DNA of 53,894 nucleotides from Bacteroidetes bacterium ADurb.Bin012 (GCA_002071415.1 MWFC01000010.1:1-53894); one strand, 5' to 3'. Numbered from the stretch's first letter, positions 8,654 through 18,261 are shown. Program-made: numbers and translations. Notes: a model not told the origin generated them from the letters alone.

Positions 8654-10015
8654 ATGAAAAAACCTATCGGTCTTTTTATGATTATTCTGCTGATTTTCTC
8701 GTGTACGAATAGAATCTCGAAACAAGAATTCTCACTCGAGGACCTTCAAAAAAGAACCTTCAGGTATTTTTGGGTAAGTGCCGATCCGGTAACCAATCTT
8801 GTACCCGATCGTTGGCCCACCCCATCCTTTTCGAGCATAGCAGCCCAGGGATTTGGTTATCCGGCATGGATTATTGGGATAGAAAATGGCTGGGTAACGC
8901 GTGAAGACGTAGCCCTCAAAGTAAAAAACTCATTGAAATTTCTCTATAATCTTCCCCAAGGGGCTCAAACATCCAAAATTTCAGGTTATAAGGGGTTTTA
9001 TTATCATTTTCTCGACATGAAAACAGGTTCGAGGTTCAAAAAGGTTGAACTCTCATCCATCGATACAGGTTTATTAATGGCTGGAATCCTTACATGTATG
9101 AGCTATTTTGATAGGGACAATTCAGTAGAAGCCGAAATCAGGCAATTGGCCGATAGTCTTTATAGAAGAGTGGAGTGGGATTGGATGTTCGATTCGACCC
9201 AGTATGCCTTAAGTATGGGCTGGCATCCCGAAAACGGTTTCATCCCCTCATGGTGGTCAGGTTATAACGAAGCCATGATACTTATGATATTGGCTATTGC
9301 TTCTCCCACCCATCCAATTCCTGCCAATGCCTGGCAAAGGTGGTGCAGTACCTACATCTGGGCAAAATTTCAAGGTTACGAACACGTGAACTTCGGCCCT
9401 CTGTTTGGCCATCAATATTCTCATTTATTTATAGATTTTAAAGGTTTACAGGACTCTTTCATGCTAAGCAAGGGTATAGATTATTTCGAGAATTCGAGAA
9501 GAGCAACCCTGGCCAACAGGGCTTACTGTATTTCGAATCCTCTTGGATTTTCTCATTATAATGATAGTATATGGGGGCTCACAGCATGCGATGGCCCTAA
9601 AGATACCGTCATACAATCCGATGAAAGACAGATAAGAATTCATTCCTACTCGGCCAGAGGTGCCGCTGCAAATTATCTTGTAGATGACGGAACTATAGCT
9701 CCAACTGCCGCTGGTGGCTCCATCCCGTTTGCTCCGGAGATTTGCATTCCTGCACTCAGAGCCATGTACACTCTTTACGGAGATAAAATCTATGGTATGT
9801 ATGGATTCAAAGATGCGTTCAATCCATTTTATAAAGATCAAAATAACGAGTTTGGATGGTACGACATCGATTATCTTGGAATCGACCAAGGACCTATATT
9901 AATTATGATACAAAATTATTATAACCAGTTGATTTGGAATATTCTAAGGAAAAATTCATACATTAGAGAGGGATTGATTAAAGCAGGATTCAAAGGAGGT
10001 TGGCTCGAAAGTTAA
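8654..10015 (+). CDS. Lipoprotein of the PF10091 glucoamylase-like/GH144 type, probable beta-1,2-glucan-active glycosidase
   Basis: 453 residues from the ATG at 8654. The open frame runs 51 bases further upstream, but only this start gives a lipoprotein signal (hydrophobic run ending IFSC, then TN). The body matches the PF10091 domain: FRYFWVSADP, DTGLLMAGIL, WHPENGFIPSWWSGYNEAM, AIASPTHP, AYCISNP, WGLTACDGP, DDGTIAPTAAGGSIPF, MYGFKDAFNP and YLGIDQGPIL. The family includes GH144 endo- and exo-acting beta-1,2-glucanases. The second enzyme at 15762-18158 shares nearly all of these motifs. As a lipoprotein it probably sits in the periplasm or at the outer membrane and trims oligosaccharides. Substrate is inferred from the family plus the GH3 in the same locus. 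A weak promoter-like TTATTTTG lies about 20 bases upstream of the start. Confidence 0.8.
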   Translation: MKKPIGLFMIILLIFSCTNRISKQEFSLEDLQKRTFRYFWVSADPVTNLVPDRWPTPSFSSIAAQGFGYPAWIIGIENGWVTREDVALKVKNSLKFLYNLPQGAQTSKISGYKGFYYHFLDMKTGSRFKKVELSSIDTGLLMAGILTCMSYFDRDNSVEAEIRQLADSLYRRVEWDWMFDSTQYALSMGWHPENGFIPSWWSGYNEAMILMILAIASPTHPIPANAWQRWCSTYIWAKFQGYEHVNFGPLFGHQYSHLFIDFKGLQDSFMLSKGIDYFENSRRATLANRAYCISNPLGFSHYNDSIWGLTACDGPKDTVIQSDERQIRIHSYSARGAAANYLVDDGTIAPTAAGGSIPFAPEICIPALRAMYTLYGDKIYGMYGFKDAFNPFYKDQNNEFGWYDIDYLGIDQGPILIMIQNYYNQLIWNILRKNSYIREGLIKAGFKGGWLES

Positions 10016-10033
10016 GCTCGGCCTTTGTTTCGT

Positions 10034-10768
10034 TTATACCGAGAAATCAAAATTGTCTTTTCGCGTCACCTCATAAACATCGCGGCTAAACATATAATAA
10101 CGAGCTGGTTTGTGAGGTACATTGACTTGTTTTTCATTAATAGGAACTATACAGGGTATCTGAGCTATTTTCTTTCTGAAATTGCGTTTGTCGAATAATG
10201 TACCCATCACTACTTCATAGAGTTTTTGCATTTGCGAAAGAGTAAATTTGCGCGGCAATAGATCGAAGGCCACGGGAGTTTGTTTTATTTCCTGACGCAA
10301 TGTATCTAAGGCTTTATTAATGATACGGTTATGATCGAACGCAAGCTTACCGATTTTCGATATAGGCACCCAGCGCGCATTAGGATTAGGTTTGAATTTT
10401 TGAGAATGAATAAGATCAAGACTTACCAAAGTGTAATAGGCTACGGTAATTACCCTTTCTTCGGGATGATCGATAGCACGTAACCATTCCATATCTCTTG
10501 GCTCTTTCTTCAAGCGATCTACCTCACCAAAGGCCTGAAGCTGCTTCAAATTACTGATTTGTACACCCGATAAATCAAATAAAATACGATAGGCTGAGCT
10601 ATCAATGTCTTCATCCCATCTTACCAGATCACCCGGAAGTTTTAAATCGATATACTTTTTCCCATTATAAACCATTTCTCTTTCTATCAGTAAAATACTG
10701 ATATCCTGCAGATCATATCCAATTACCACACAATCAACCGAAACATTAGGGATTACATTTGGGTCCAT
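10034..10768 (-). CDS. NrtR/AraR-like Nudix-domain transcriptional regulator (catalytically degenerate)
   Basis: 244 residues. The N-terminal part (about 1-150) is a Nudix fold: VSVDCVVIGYD, LLIERE, LKLPGDLVRWDEDIDSSAYRILFDLSGV, VITVAYYTLV. The Nudix box GX5EX7REUXEEXGU is broken. D stands for the first Glu and RILFDL replaces REUXEE, so the metal-binding Glu residues are gone. The C-terminal part (about 160-244) is the winged-helix type found in NrtR-like regulators (PVAFDLLPRKFTLSQMQKLYEVVMG, DKRNFRKKI). Relatives such as AraR of Bacteroides are sugar-responsive repressors. It is divergent from susC and convergent with the GH144-like lipoprotein gene, so it is probably the local regulator of this locus. 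The ligand is unknown. Confidence 0.82.
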   Translation of the reverse strand: MDPNVIPNVSVDCVVIGYDLQDISILLIEREMVYNGKKYIDLKLPGDLVRWDEDIDSSAYRILFDLSGVQISNLKQLQAFGEVDRLKKEPRDMEWLRAIDHPEERVITVAYYTLVSLDLIHSQKFKPNPNARWVPISKIGKLAFDHNRIINKALDTLRQEIKQTPVAFDLLPRKFTLSQMQKLYEVVMGTLFDKRNFRKKIAQIPCIVPINEKQVNVPHKPARYYMFSRDVYEVTRKDNFDFSV

Positions 10769-10822
10769 ATTGCCATGACTGATGTTTTGTGTAACTAATA
10801 CACTTGCTTAAAACTCAGCCTA

Positions 10823-10855
10823 CAAATATAAAGATTTTCAATCTATCCAAACAAA
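10823..10855 (-). promoter_or_regulatory. Promoter of the Nudix-like regulator
   Basis: Minus strand TATATTTG (complement of 10823-10830) matches TAnnTTTG. Two TTTG copies lie 17 and 21 bases upstream (complements of 10848-10851 and 10852-10855), bracketing the consensus 19. Confidence 0.5.
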
Positions 10856-10920
10856 TCATTTTAATTTATTCGATCGAAAAACAATCAAACGAACACATTG
10901 CATACAATACATTTATAACA

Positions 10921-10936
10921 TTTCATCGAAATGAAA
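10921..10936. promoter_or_regulatory. Inverted repeat, possible operator of the PUL regulator
   Basis: TTTCAT-CGAA-ATGAAA is a 6-bp inverted repeat with a 4-base spacer. It lies between the regulator promoter and the susC side. I did not find the same repeat elsewhere in the locus, so its role is a guess from position only. Confidence 0.3.
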
Positions 10937-11192
10937 ATTCTCTAAAGCACCACATTTCATTCGAATTAAAAAGAATTTTTAACATCATGATCGATAAATT
11001 CAAATTATAAACTATTTTTGTATTTGTGTTCAATTTACACTAATCCTTTAAATCGACCCTTACTCGATGTGACTCGAATACATTCATTCCATTGCATGAA
11101 AGAACAAAAATTTATTCTGAAATGTTATTCAAAACCGAAAATTGCTTATTTTTATGATTCGATTCGACCTTTAATACTTAAATTAAACGAAT

Positions 11193-14100
11193 ATGAGAAA
11201 GCTCTACATGCTTACGCTGTTGTTATTTGGCCTCAGTTTTGGGATGATGGCCCAGCAGGTTATCACCATCAAGGGACAGGTCAAAAATAAGAAGGATGGA
11301 ACGACCATACCCGGGGTAACGGTTCTTTTAAAAGGCACTACAACTGGAACTGTTACTGACATTGACGGGAATTACATGCTCAATGCCCCCAACAACGGGA
11401 TTCTGGTATTCAGTTTTGTGGGGATGAAAGTCATAGAAGAACCTATCCAGGGGAGAAGTCGCATTGATATAGAAATGGAACCCATGATTTCTCAGTTGGA
11501 AGAAGTGGTAATAGTAGGATATGGTTCGACCAAGAAGATGGATTTAACGGGTTCGATTACCACGGTTAAGTCCGATAAGTTAAGTTATCAACCGGCAGCC
11601 AATTTTGCCTCTGTCTTACAAGGAAAGGTTGCCGGTGTACAGGTTACCAATAGTGGTGCACCAGGTGCTGCCCCAGTCATCCGCATCCGTGGACTAGGCA
11701 CTGTAAATTCTAAGGCCGATCCTCTATACGTAGTGGATGGCGTTATCACCGATAACATCAGTTTCTTAAGCCCTTCCGATATCGAGAGCACCACTATCTT
11801 GAAAGATGCTTCCGCTTCGGCCATCTATGGGGTAAAGGCCGCCAACGGTGTGGTCATTATCACCACCAAACGCAGCACAGGACAAAAAGCTGCTTTATCT
11901 TATTCGGGTTATGCTGGGTTTCAAACTGCAGTGAATAAACTTCCATTAGCTAACAATACACAATATATAGAACTAATCAACGAGAAGAACAAGTTGCAGG
12001 CGGAGGCAGCCGGCCAATCATTCACCCCACTGGATCCTGCCAATTTCCCCGATTACACTGACTGGTATGATGAAGTAATGCGTGATCAGGCCTTTGTAAT
12101 GAACCATGATATAGGGATCTGTGGTGGAACTGAAAACAGCGCATTTTATTTCGGAGCCGGATATTTCAAACAAGATGGCTTACTCTTGAATCAAACCTAT
12201 GAAAGGCTGAATATTCGTTCTTCATTAGATTCGAAAGTAAATGATGCCCTCAAGGTTGGATACTCTTCCACCTTCTCTACCTTTCGCACCAATGACGCCC
12301 CTTCGGTATTCTATGATGCTTATGTGGCTCCTCCGGTATTCAAGCCAAAAGTAAACGATACCACCTTCACCAATCCTGTTGATCTGGGTCTGGGAAATTT
12401 TAGCAACCCAGCCGCCAGTCTATATTACTATAATAGTAAAAGCAATGGTATAAGGTTGGTAGGAAGTGTGTTTGCTGAAGTTAATTTTCTGAAATACTTC
12501 CAATTCCGTTCGCAATATGGGACCGACCTGGGATATGCTCGTAACCGCAATTATACGCCCTATTATTGGGTTTCTCCCACTCAGAAGGATACTAATCGTA
12601 CTTTAAGCAGGCAATGGACTTACGATTACAAAGGGGTTTGGGATAACACCCTCACCTTTGAAGACAATTTTGGACCTCATCGCTTAAAGGTAATGGCAGG
12701 CATGTCGGCTCAGCAAGAAAATACTCTGGGCACTTATGGTTCTCGCATGGGTGTTCCCTATCTTGGAGAAAATACACTCTATATCAATCTTGGACGGGCT
12801 AAAACCAGTCAGGTAAACGACTGGGGAAGCAAAATAACTTCCCTCTCGTATTTTGGCCGTGTAAATTATTCACTTTATGATCGTTATCTGCTAACTACCA
12901 CTCTTCGTTACGATGGCAGTTCGGTATTCCCCAAAGATGACAGGTGGGATATTTTCCCCTCTGTGGGTGTGGGATGGATCATAACGGGTGAAGAATTCAT
13001 GAAGGATCAGAATATATTCGACTTCTTGAAGCTAAGAGCCAGTTGGGGTGTAATTGGGAATAACAAGATCCCTGCCAACGTCTATACCTTAACCGTAGAA
13101 GAAGGTGGCATTTTGAATACCGCTTTTGGTTCAGGTCAAAATGGAAATACCGTCATTGTTGAAGGAGCCAACATCACAAGCGCAGTACCTCCTCAACTAA
13201 AATGGGAGAAGATGAATGAATTCGATATAGCCATCGAAGGGAAATCATTGGATAGTCGACTTTCGTATGAAATCGATTTTTATTCGAGAACCACTAAGGA
13301 TGCTATTTTCCTGCTTACCCTATCGGCTACTGCAGGTACTTCGGGTTCATACTACTCCAATAATGCCGACATTCTTAACCAGGGAATCGAAATCACCTTG
13401 GGATGGGCAGATAAAGTCGGAAAATTTGGCTATGACCTCAATTTAAACTATGCATACAATCATAATGAAGTAAAAAAACTTCGTGAAGGCACGCTCGGTT
13501 TATTTGGAGGCAATTTACCTGTAGGGGGTTTCTTCAGTACTTATACGGTTTTAGGTATGCCCATTGGCAGTTATTATGGCCGTCAGGTTATTGGAATTTT
13601 CCAGAATCAGGCAGAAGTAGATAATTACGTAAATGATCAGGGTAAAAAACTTCAGCCCAATGCAAAGCCAGGCGATTTCAAATATGCAGATATCGATGGT
13701 AATGGAGTGATCGACAATAAAGACCGTGTTTTTCTTGGAAACGCCATACCCAAGTCTCAGTTGGGATTTTCGGCCATTCTTACTTATTCTGATTTCGATT
13801 TTACAGTTGATTTGTATACTCGTTGGGGAAACAAAATCTATAATGCCAAAAGAGCTCAGCGATTAGGAAACGAAAATTACGACTTCGACTTTTATGAAAA
13901 CCGTTGGCATGGCGAAGGTACTTCTAATGAATACCCCTCGGCCGACCTCACCGGCGACAATATGCTCCCCAATAGCTGGTATTTCGAAGACGGAGCCTTT
14001 CTACGCGTGAGAACCATCCAGGTGGGATATACCTTGCCACAAAATTTCACCAGAAAACTCGGAATTTCGAATCTCAGAGTTTATATCAATGCAACAAATC

Positions 14101-14231
14101 CCATCAACTTATTCGGTTACAACGGATTCAACCCCGAAATACCCGAAGGATCAACCACTTCGCAGGGAATCGATTTGAATGTATATCCCATGTCGGCTAC
14201 TTACAACTTCGGTATTAACATGAACCTATAA
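11193..14231 (+). CDS. SusC-like TonB-dependent outer-membrane transporter
   Basis: 1012 residues. It has a signal peptide (MRKLYMLTLLLFGLSFGMMA, cut before QQ), a carboxypeptidase-regulatory-like domain at about 22-110 (GTTIPGVTVLLKGTTTGTVTD), the SusC plug at about 118-230 (EEVVIVGYGSTKKMDLTGSI, then LQGKVAGVQV, IRIRGLGTVN, DPLYVVDGV, ATILKDASASAIYG-type segment), and a long beta-barrel to the C-terminus with NLRVYINATNP and YNFGINMNL. SusC proteins import oligosaccharides across the outer membrane with energy from TonB, capped by their SusD partner, which follows after 20 bases. There is no FecI/FecR or hybrid two-component gene nearby, so control probably lies with the Nudix-like regulator. 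Confidence 0.97.
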   Translation: MRKLYMLTLLLFGLSFGMMAQQVITIKGQVKNKKDGTTIPGVTVLLKGTTTGTVTDIDGNYMLNAPNNGILVFSFVGMKVIEEPIQGRSRIDIEMEPMISQLEEVVIVGYGSTKKMDLTGSITTVKSDKLSYQPAANFASVLQGKVAGVQVTNSGAPGAAPVIRIRGLGTVNSKADPLYVVDGVITDNISFLSPSDIESTTILKDASASAIYGVKAANGVVIITTKRSTGQKAALSYSGYAGFQTAVNKLPLANNTQYIELINEKNKLQAEAAGQSFTPLDPANFPDYTDWYDEVMRDQAFVMNHDIGICGGTENSAFYFGAGYFKQDGLLLNQTYERLNIRSSLDSKVNDALKVGYSSTFSTFRTNDAPSVFYDAYVAPPVFKPKVNDTTFTNPVDLGLGNFSNPAASLYYYNSKSNGIRLVGSVFAEVNFLKYFQFRSQYGTDLGYARNRNYTPYYWVSPTQKDTNRTLSRQWTYDYKGVWDNTLTFEDNFGPHRLKVMAGMSAQQENTLGTYGSRMGVPYLGENTLYINLGRAKTSQVNDWGSKITSLSYFGRVNYSLYDRYLLTTTLRYDGSSVFPKDDRWDIFPSVGVGWIITGEEFMKDQNIFDFLKLRASWGVIGNNKIPANVYTLTVEEGGILNTAFGSGQNGNTVIVEGANITSAVPPQLKWEKMNEFDIAIEGKSLDSRLSYEIDFYSRTTKDAIFLLTLSATAGTSGSYYSNNADILNQGIEITLGWADKVGKFGYDLNLNYAYNHNEVKKLREGTLGLFGGNLPVGGFFSTYTVLGMPIGSYYGRQVIGIFQNQAEVDNYVNDQGKKLQPNAKPGDFKYADIDGNGVIDNKDRVFLGNAIPKSQLGFSAILTYSDFDFTVDLYTRWGNKIYNAKRAQRLGNENYDFDFYENRWHGEGTSNEYPSADLTGDNMLPNSWYFEDGAFLRVRTIQVGYTLPQNFTRKLGISNLRVYINATNPINLFGYNGFNPEIPEGSTTSQGIDLNVYPMSATYNFGINMNL

Positions 14232-14251
14232 TTTTGAAAGGAGGAAACAAT

Positions 14252-15700
14252 ATGAAAACCTATAAAATCTTTTTATCTTTCATAGCAGCCATCGTAATCA
14301 TTTCCTTTAATTCATGCAGCGATTATCTGGATTTAGCTCCCGAAGGACAGTTGCCTGCCGAAGGTTTCTTCGAAACACAGGAACACGCCATGAAAGGAGT
14401 CAATTCCATCTATGCTCATTTACGTGCATGGGAGATGGTATCCTTCGCCTATATTATCATGCAAGAAATCCCTTCCGACAATGCTATTAAGGGAAGCGAA
14501 GTAGGCGATGCTTCCTTTATCAATGAATATGACCAATTTCTTTATACTCCCAACCAGTTCGTCCTAAATGATTACTGGAGAGGACGCTATCGCGGAATCA
14601 ACCTCGCCAATCAATGTATTACTAATATTCCAAAGATTCAGATGGATGAAAATCTGAAGAAGCGGTTGGTAGCAGAAACCAAATTTCTTCGTGCCTTGAT
14701 TTATTTCGATCTGATACGTGCTTTTGGTGATATTCCAATGCCTCTGAGTATTCCGGTAGGTTCGGAAATTTACGTTCGCACACCTAAAGCCGAGGTGTAT
14801 GAACAAATCGAAAAAGATCTGCTGGATGCCGCCTCAATTTTACCTGCAACTTATGGAGCCAATGACAAAGGACGCGCAACAAGTGGAGCTGCAAAAGGTC
14901 TTCTTGCAAAAGTCTATCTCTATTTGAAGGATTATCCCAAAGCCGAACAATTGGCTATGGAAGTAATTAATTCGAACGTCTACGATCTCGAACCCAATTT
15001 TTATAAAGTTTTCAGAGTAGAATCGGAGAATGGGATAGAATCGGTATTCGAGATTCAGGCGCAGGAAATCGAAGGACAAAGCGACCTTTCCTTCTGCCAG
15101 CACTCCGAAGTTCAATCGGTTCGTGGACAATGGGGATGGGGCTTCAATATTCCAACCGATAATCTCATTGCTGCCTATGATGCTGCCGGAGATTTGATTC
15201 GCAAGAAAGTAACCATACTCTTTAGAGGAGATGTTACTCCAGATGGTGACAGTATTCAGGGAGTTACTGCACTCGAAGGAGTTAGCGGGACTCCAAGATA
15301 TAATGGTAAGGCATATTATCCTTCATGGCGTCAGCTATTCGGACCTTACGGAGCCGGGCAGAATGTAAGAGTATTGCGTTATGCCGAGATCCTATTGATA
15401 GCTGCAGAAGCAAAAATCCATCAGGGTGATGTTTCGGGTGCTGCTACCTACCTGAATAAAGTGCGTCAAAGGGTAAATCTTCCGGTCATCAGCAATCCTA
15501 CTCTCGATGATATATTAAAGGAACGCCGTTTAGAACTTGCCATGGAAGGTGACCGTTTCTTTGATTTGGTTAGAACAGGGAAAGCCGCTGAGGTACTTGG
15601 GCCTCTTGGATTTACGCCCAACAAAAATGAGGTATTTCCGATTCCGAGTCAACAAATCGAGCTTTCACAAGGCAAGCTGACCCAAAATCAGGGGTATTGA
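14252..15700 (+). CDS. SusD/RagB-like surface glycan-binding lipoprotein
   Basis: 482 residues from the ATG at 14252. The frame can be read from a TTG at 14234, but that stretch contains AAAGGAGG, a strong ribosome binding site for the ATG, and the signal peptide fits only the later start. Lipobox: IISFNSC followed by SDYLDL. Family features: GFFETQEHAMKGVNSIYAHL, RGINLANQCI, KRLVAETKFLRALIYFDLIRAFGDIPM, KGLLAKVYLYLKDYPKAEQLA (the TPR region), VLRYAEILLIAAEA, and DILKERRLELAMEGDRFFDLVRTG at the end. SusD binds the glycan over the SusC pore. Confidence 0.97.
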   Translation: MKTYKIFLSFIAAIVIISFNSCSDYLDLAPEGQLPAEGFFETQEHAMKGVNSIYAHLRAWEMVSFAYIIMQEIPSDNAIKGSEVGDASFINEYDQFLYTPNQFVLNDYWRGRYRGINLANQCITNIPKIQMDENLKKRLVAETKFLRALIYFDLIRAFGDIPMPLSIPVGSEIYVRTPKAEVYEQIEKDLLDAASILPATYGANDKGRATSGAAKGLLAKVYLYLKDYPKAEQLAMEVINSNVYDLEPNFYKVFRVESENGIESVFEIQAQEIEGQSDLSFCQHSEVQSVRGQWGWGFNIPTDNLIAAYDAAGDLIRKKVTILFRGDVTPDGDSIQGVTALEGVSGTPRYNGKAYYPSWRQLFGPYGAGQNVRVLRYAEILLIAAEAKIHQGDVSGAATYLNKVRQRVNLPVISNPTLDDILKERRLELAMEGDRFFDLVRTGKAAEVLGPLGFTPNKNEVFPIPSQQIELSQGKLTQNQGY

Positions 15701-15710
15701 TTTTTACTAT

Positions 15711-15735
15711 GCGGGCCGGCCTGCAGCCAGCCCGC
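15711..15735 (+). repeat. GC-rich hairpin between susD and the T9SS glycosidase
   Basis: GCGGGCCGGC, loop CTGCA, GCCAGCCCGC: a 10-bp stem with one C-A mismatch, starting 10 bases after the susD stop. No T run follows, so it is not a standard terminator. It may be an mRNA stability or partial attenuation element that lets susCD exceed the downstream enzymes. Confidence 0.5.
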
Positions 15736-15761
15736 AACTTTATCTCCATAACTACAACCCG

Positions 15762-18158
15762 ATGAAAACCAAAATCTTTGTCAACGTTCATTTCTTTTTC
15801 ATTCTTCTGATTTTCCAACTTAATGCACAAACCTGGCTCTATTTTCAAGATAGCCCCTCTAATATCTATTACGATTACAGTTGGATGGAACTCACCTCTC
15901 CCAGCCAACTCGAACGCTGTGGCAACGATTTGCGAAAATTTCCCGTCGAAAGTAACACCCCCCCCATTCAGGGTGTTAATAGTCTGAGATTAAAATGGAC
16001 ATCCAACCCTGGAGGTAACTGGTATGCCATTGCCGCTGGCACCAACTGGACCGACAAAGATATCTCTCAGTCCGATTCCCTTATCTTCTGGCTCTATTCC
16101 CCTACTAGCCAGGAACGCAATTCACTTCCAAAAATTTTCTTCGAAGATATCTACAATCAAAAATCCATTATGATTCCCATGAGAAATTATGTTTCTCAAA
16201 TTCCGACAGCTATATGGACAAGAATAAGCATACCCATGTCTCCTTTCATCAACCAAATCAATCCTATCGATTACACCGTCATAAAAACAATAGGTTTTGC
16301 TCAGAACGAAAGCGATGGAATACAACACGTGCTTTTCATCGACGATATCCGTGTTATAAAGGGAGATGGAACCAGCCCATCGGTGAGCGCTCCGAAAGGC
16401 CTGTTCGCCAAAGGATACGAACGACATGTGATACTCAAATGGAACAAGAATTCTGAATGCAATGTCAGTGACTATGAGGTTTATCGTTCGACCGACAACG
16501 GCTCAAGTTTTCAATTGGCAGGAACCACCAAGAAAACCGACACAATATTTAATGATTATATTACTTCCAAACTTTCGGTTACCAAATTAACTTATGGTGT
16601 AAAAGCCTTGAATGATATGGGACAACCTTCGGCAATGTCGGAGCTGGTCGAAACTTATCTCAAAAACCTGAGCGATGAGGAACTTCTCGATATGGTTCAG
16701 GAAGCCACCTTCAGATATTTCTGGGAATATGGACACCCGGTGTCAGGTATGGCACGCGAAAGGCTTGGATCGGGTGAAATCGTTACTACTGGTGGAACAG
16801 GTTTTGGAATTATGGGCATATTATGCGGTATTCATAGAAATTTTATAACCAGACAGCAAGGATTGGAAAGAATTTTGAAAATCGTTGATTTTCTCTCCCA
16901 AACCGACAGATTTCATGGTGCATGGCCTCACTGGCTGAATGGAACCAGCGGGAAGGTTATCCCGTTTTCAAATTACGATAATGGAGGTGATCTGGTGGAA
17001 ACTGCCTTCTTGATTCAAGGACTTTTAACCGCTCGTAGCTTCTTTGATGGAGAATATCTCGAAGATACCTTACGTCAAAAAATTACTCAATTATGGGAAA
17101 GCGTCGAATGGGATTGGTACACCCGAAATGGAAGTAATGTACTTTACTGGCACTGGTCGCCAAATTACCAATGGATAATGAATATGCCCATACGGGGCTT
17201 CAACGAAACTATGATTGTTTATATTCTGGCCATCGCCTCCCCTACTCATCCAGTGGCAGCTTCATTATATCACATGGGATGGGCAAGTGGAAATTACCTC
17301 AATGGAAAATCATTCTATGGATATCCCCTCGCAGTAGGTTGGGACTATGGAGGACCGCTTTTCTTCACTCATTATTCCTTTTTAGGTTTCGACCCAAGAA
17401 GTAAAAAAGATGCCTATGCCAATTATTTCAATAATAATCGCAATATAGCCTTAATCCACCATGCTTATTGTATCGATAACCCCCTGAATCATTTGGGTTA
17501 TGGAGATTCATGCTGGGGATTGACAGCTAGCGATGATCCTGACGGATATTTAGCCCATCAGCCTCATACTAATAACGACAATGGCACTATTTCTCCAACC
17601 GCCGCCTTGAGCTCATTCCCTTATACCCCGGTTGAATCCATGAAAGCCTTAAAATATTTCTACCGTAAGCTTCCTAAAACATGGGGATATTATGGATTCT
17701 ATGACGCCTTCAATCAAAAACGTAACTGGTGGGCTACCTCCTACCTGGCTATTGATGAAGGCCCAATATTGGTCATGATCGAAAATTATCGTTCAGCCTT
17801 ACTTTGGAATCTATTTATGAAAAATCCCGAGATAAATCCTGCCCTTGAAAATATTGGCTTCGTTTACGACCCCTTTGGCATTGATAAAATTCCTCAAAGA
17901 AACAAATACTTCGAACTAACTCCCAATCCATATCAAGAAACTATTTCCATTAGATATCTTTCGAACCAACCTACGATTGCTTCGATCAAAATTTATAACT
18001 CTGCGGGACAGTCGATTCCATTATCAGAAAAAACACTTTATTTCAACGATGATTCTAAGGTTAAAACCCTTAATTTAAACTCATTAAAGAAAGGATTGTA
18101 TATCATTACCATCGAAGGCAATCATTCAAAGGAGACTCTTAAATTTACCAAAAAATAA
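15762..18158 (+). CDS. T9SS-secreted multidomain glycosidase of the PF10091/GH144 type
   Basis: 798 residues. It has a signal peptide (residues 1-22, ending NAQ), an N-terminal beta-sandwich of about 25-200 that looks like a carbohydrate-binding module (SLRLKWTSNPGGNWYAIA, then FIDDIRVIKGDG), a fibronectin-III-like domain at about 205-300 (APKGLFAKGYERHVILKW), the PF10091-type catalytic module at about 305-700 (FRYFWEYGHPVSG, GWASGNYLNG, IASPTHP, WGLTASDDP, NGTISPTAALSSFPYTP, YGFYDAFN, YLAIDEGPIL), and a T9SS C-terminal domain from residue 715 (FELTPNPYQETISI to KGLYIITIEG). The shared motifs make it a paralogue of the lipoprotein at 8654-10015. The sorting domain suggests a cell-surface enzyme making the first, endo-type cuts in the polymer. 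It follows susD by 61 bases. Confidence 0.85.
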   Translation: MKTKIFVNVHFFFILLIFQLNAQTWLYFQDSPSNIYYDYSWMELTSPSQLERCGNDLRKFPVESNTPPIQGVNSLRLKWTSNPGGNWYAIAAGTNWTDKDISQSDSLIFWLYSPTSQERNSLPKIFFEDIYNQKSIMIPMRNYVSQIPTAIWTRISIPMSPFINQINPIDYTVIKTIGFAQNESDGIQHVLFIDDIRVIKGDGTSPSVSAPKGLFAKGYERHVILKWNKNSECNVSDYEVYRSTDNGSSFQLAGTTKKTDTIFNDYITSKLSVTKLTYGVKALNDMGQPSAMSELVETYLKNLSDEELLDMVQEATFRYFWEYGHPVSGMARERLGSGEIVTTGGTGFGIMGILCGIHRNFITRQQGLERILKIVDFLSQTDRFHGAWPHWLNGTSGKVIPFSNYDNGGDLVETAFLIQGLLTARSFFDGEYLEDTLRQKITQLWESVEWDWYTRNGSNVLYWHWSPNYQWIMNMPIRGFNETMIVYILAIASPTHPVAASLYHMGWASGNYLNGKSFYGYPLAVGWDYGGPLFFTHYSFLGFDPRSKKDAYANYFNNNRNIALIHHAYCIDNPLNHLGYGDSCWGLTASDDPDGYLAHQPHTNNDNGTISPTAALSSFPYTPVESMKALKYFYRKLPKTWGYYGFYDAFNQKRNWWATSYLAIDEGPILVMIENYRSALLWNLFMKNPEINPALENIGFVYDPFGIDKIPQRNKYFELTPNPYQETISIRYLSNQPTIASIKIYNSAGQSIPLSEKTLYFNDDSKVKTLNLNSLKKGLYIITIEGNHSKETLKFTKK

Positions 18159-18217
18159 AAAAATTACTTTTTTTAAAAAAATTTAAAGTAAGATGGAATT
18201 TTCGGATAAATATTGTT

Positions 18218-18225
18218 TAAATTTG
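18218..18225 (+). promoter_or_regulatory. Possible promoter element before the T9SS binding protein
   Basis: TAAATTTG matches TAnnTTTG and lies 36 bases before the ATG at 18262. No TTTG is seen 19 bases upstream. An AT-only inverted repeat (about 18172-18191) precedes it and could weaken read-through from the upstream gene. Confidence 0.35.
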
Positions 18226-18261
18226 CTACGAATTATTCTGTTAAACCTAAAAACTAAAATT

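Larger units (their letters stand above)
10769..11192. other. Divergent regulatory region between the Nudix-like regulator and susC
   Basis: This is 424 bases of AT-rich sequence with no convincing gene; short open frames inside it have no recognisable content. It holds a promoter for the regulator (10823-10855), a 16-base inverted repeat at 10921-10936, and a lone TATTTTTG at 11013-11020 pointing toward susC without a -33 partner. If that is the susC promoter, its leader is about 165 bases. Confidence 0.5.

Noticed and set aside
10804..11010. Open frame of 68 codons upstream of susC
   Set aside because: Composition follows the AT-rich intergenic DNA, with no recognisable motif, and it overlaps the promoter of the divergent regulator.
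14234..14251. TTG start for SusD adding MKGGNN
   Set aside because: These bases contain the AAAGGAGG ribosome binding site, and the signal peptide needs the ATG at 14252.
18172..18191. AT-only inverted repeat after the T9SS glycosidase as a terminator
   Set aside because: The stem is A/T rich with no following T run in the right place, so it would be too weak to count as a terminator.
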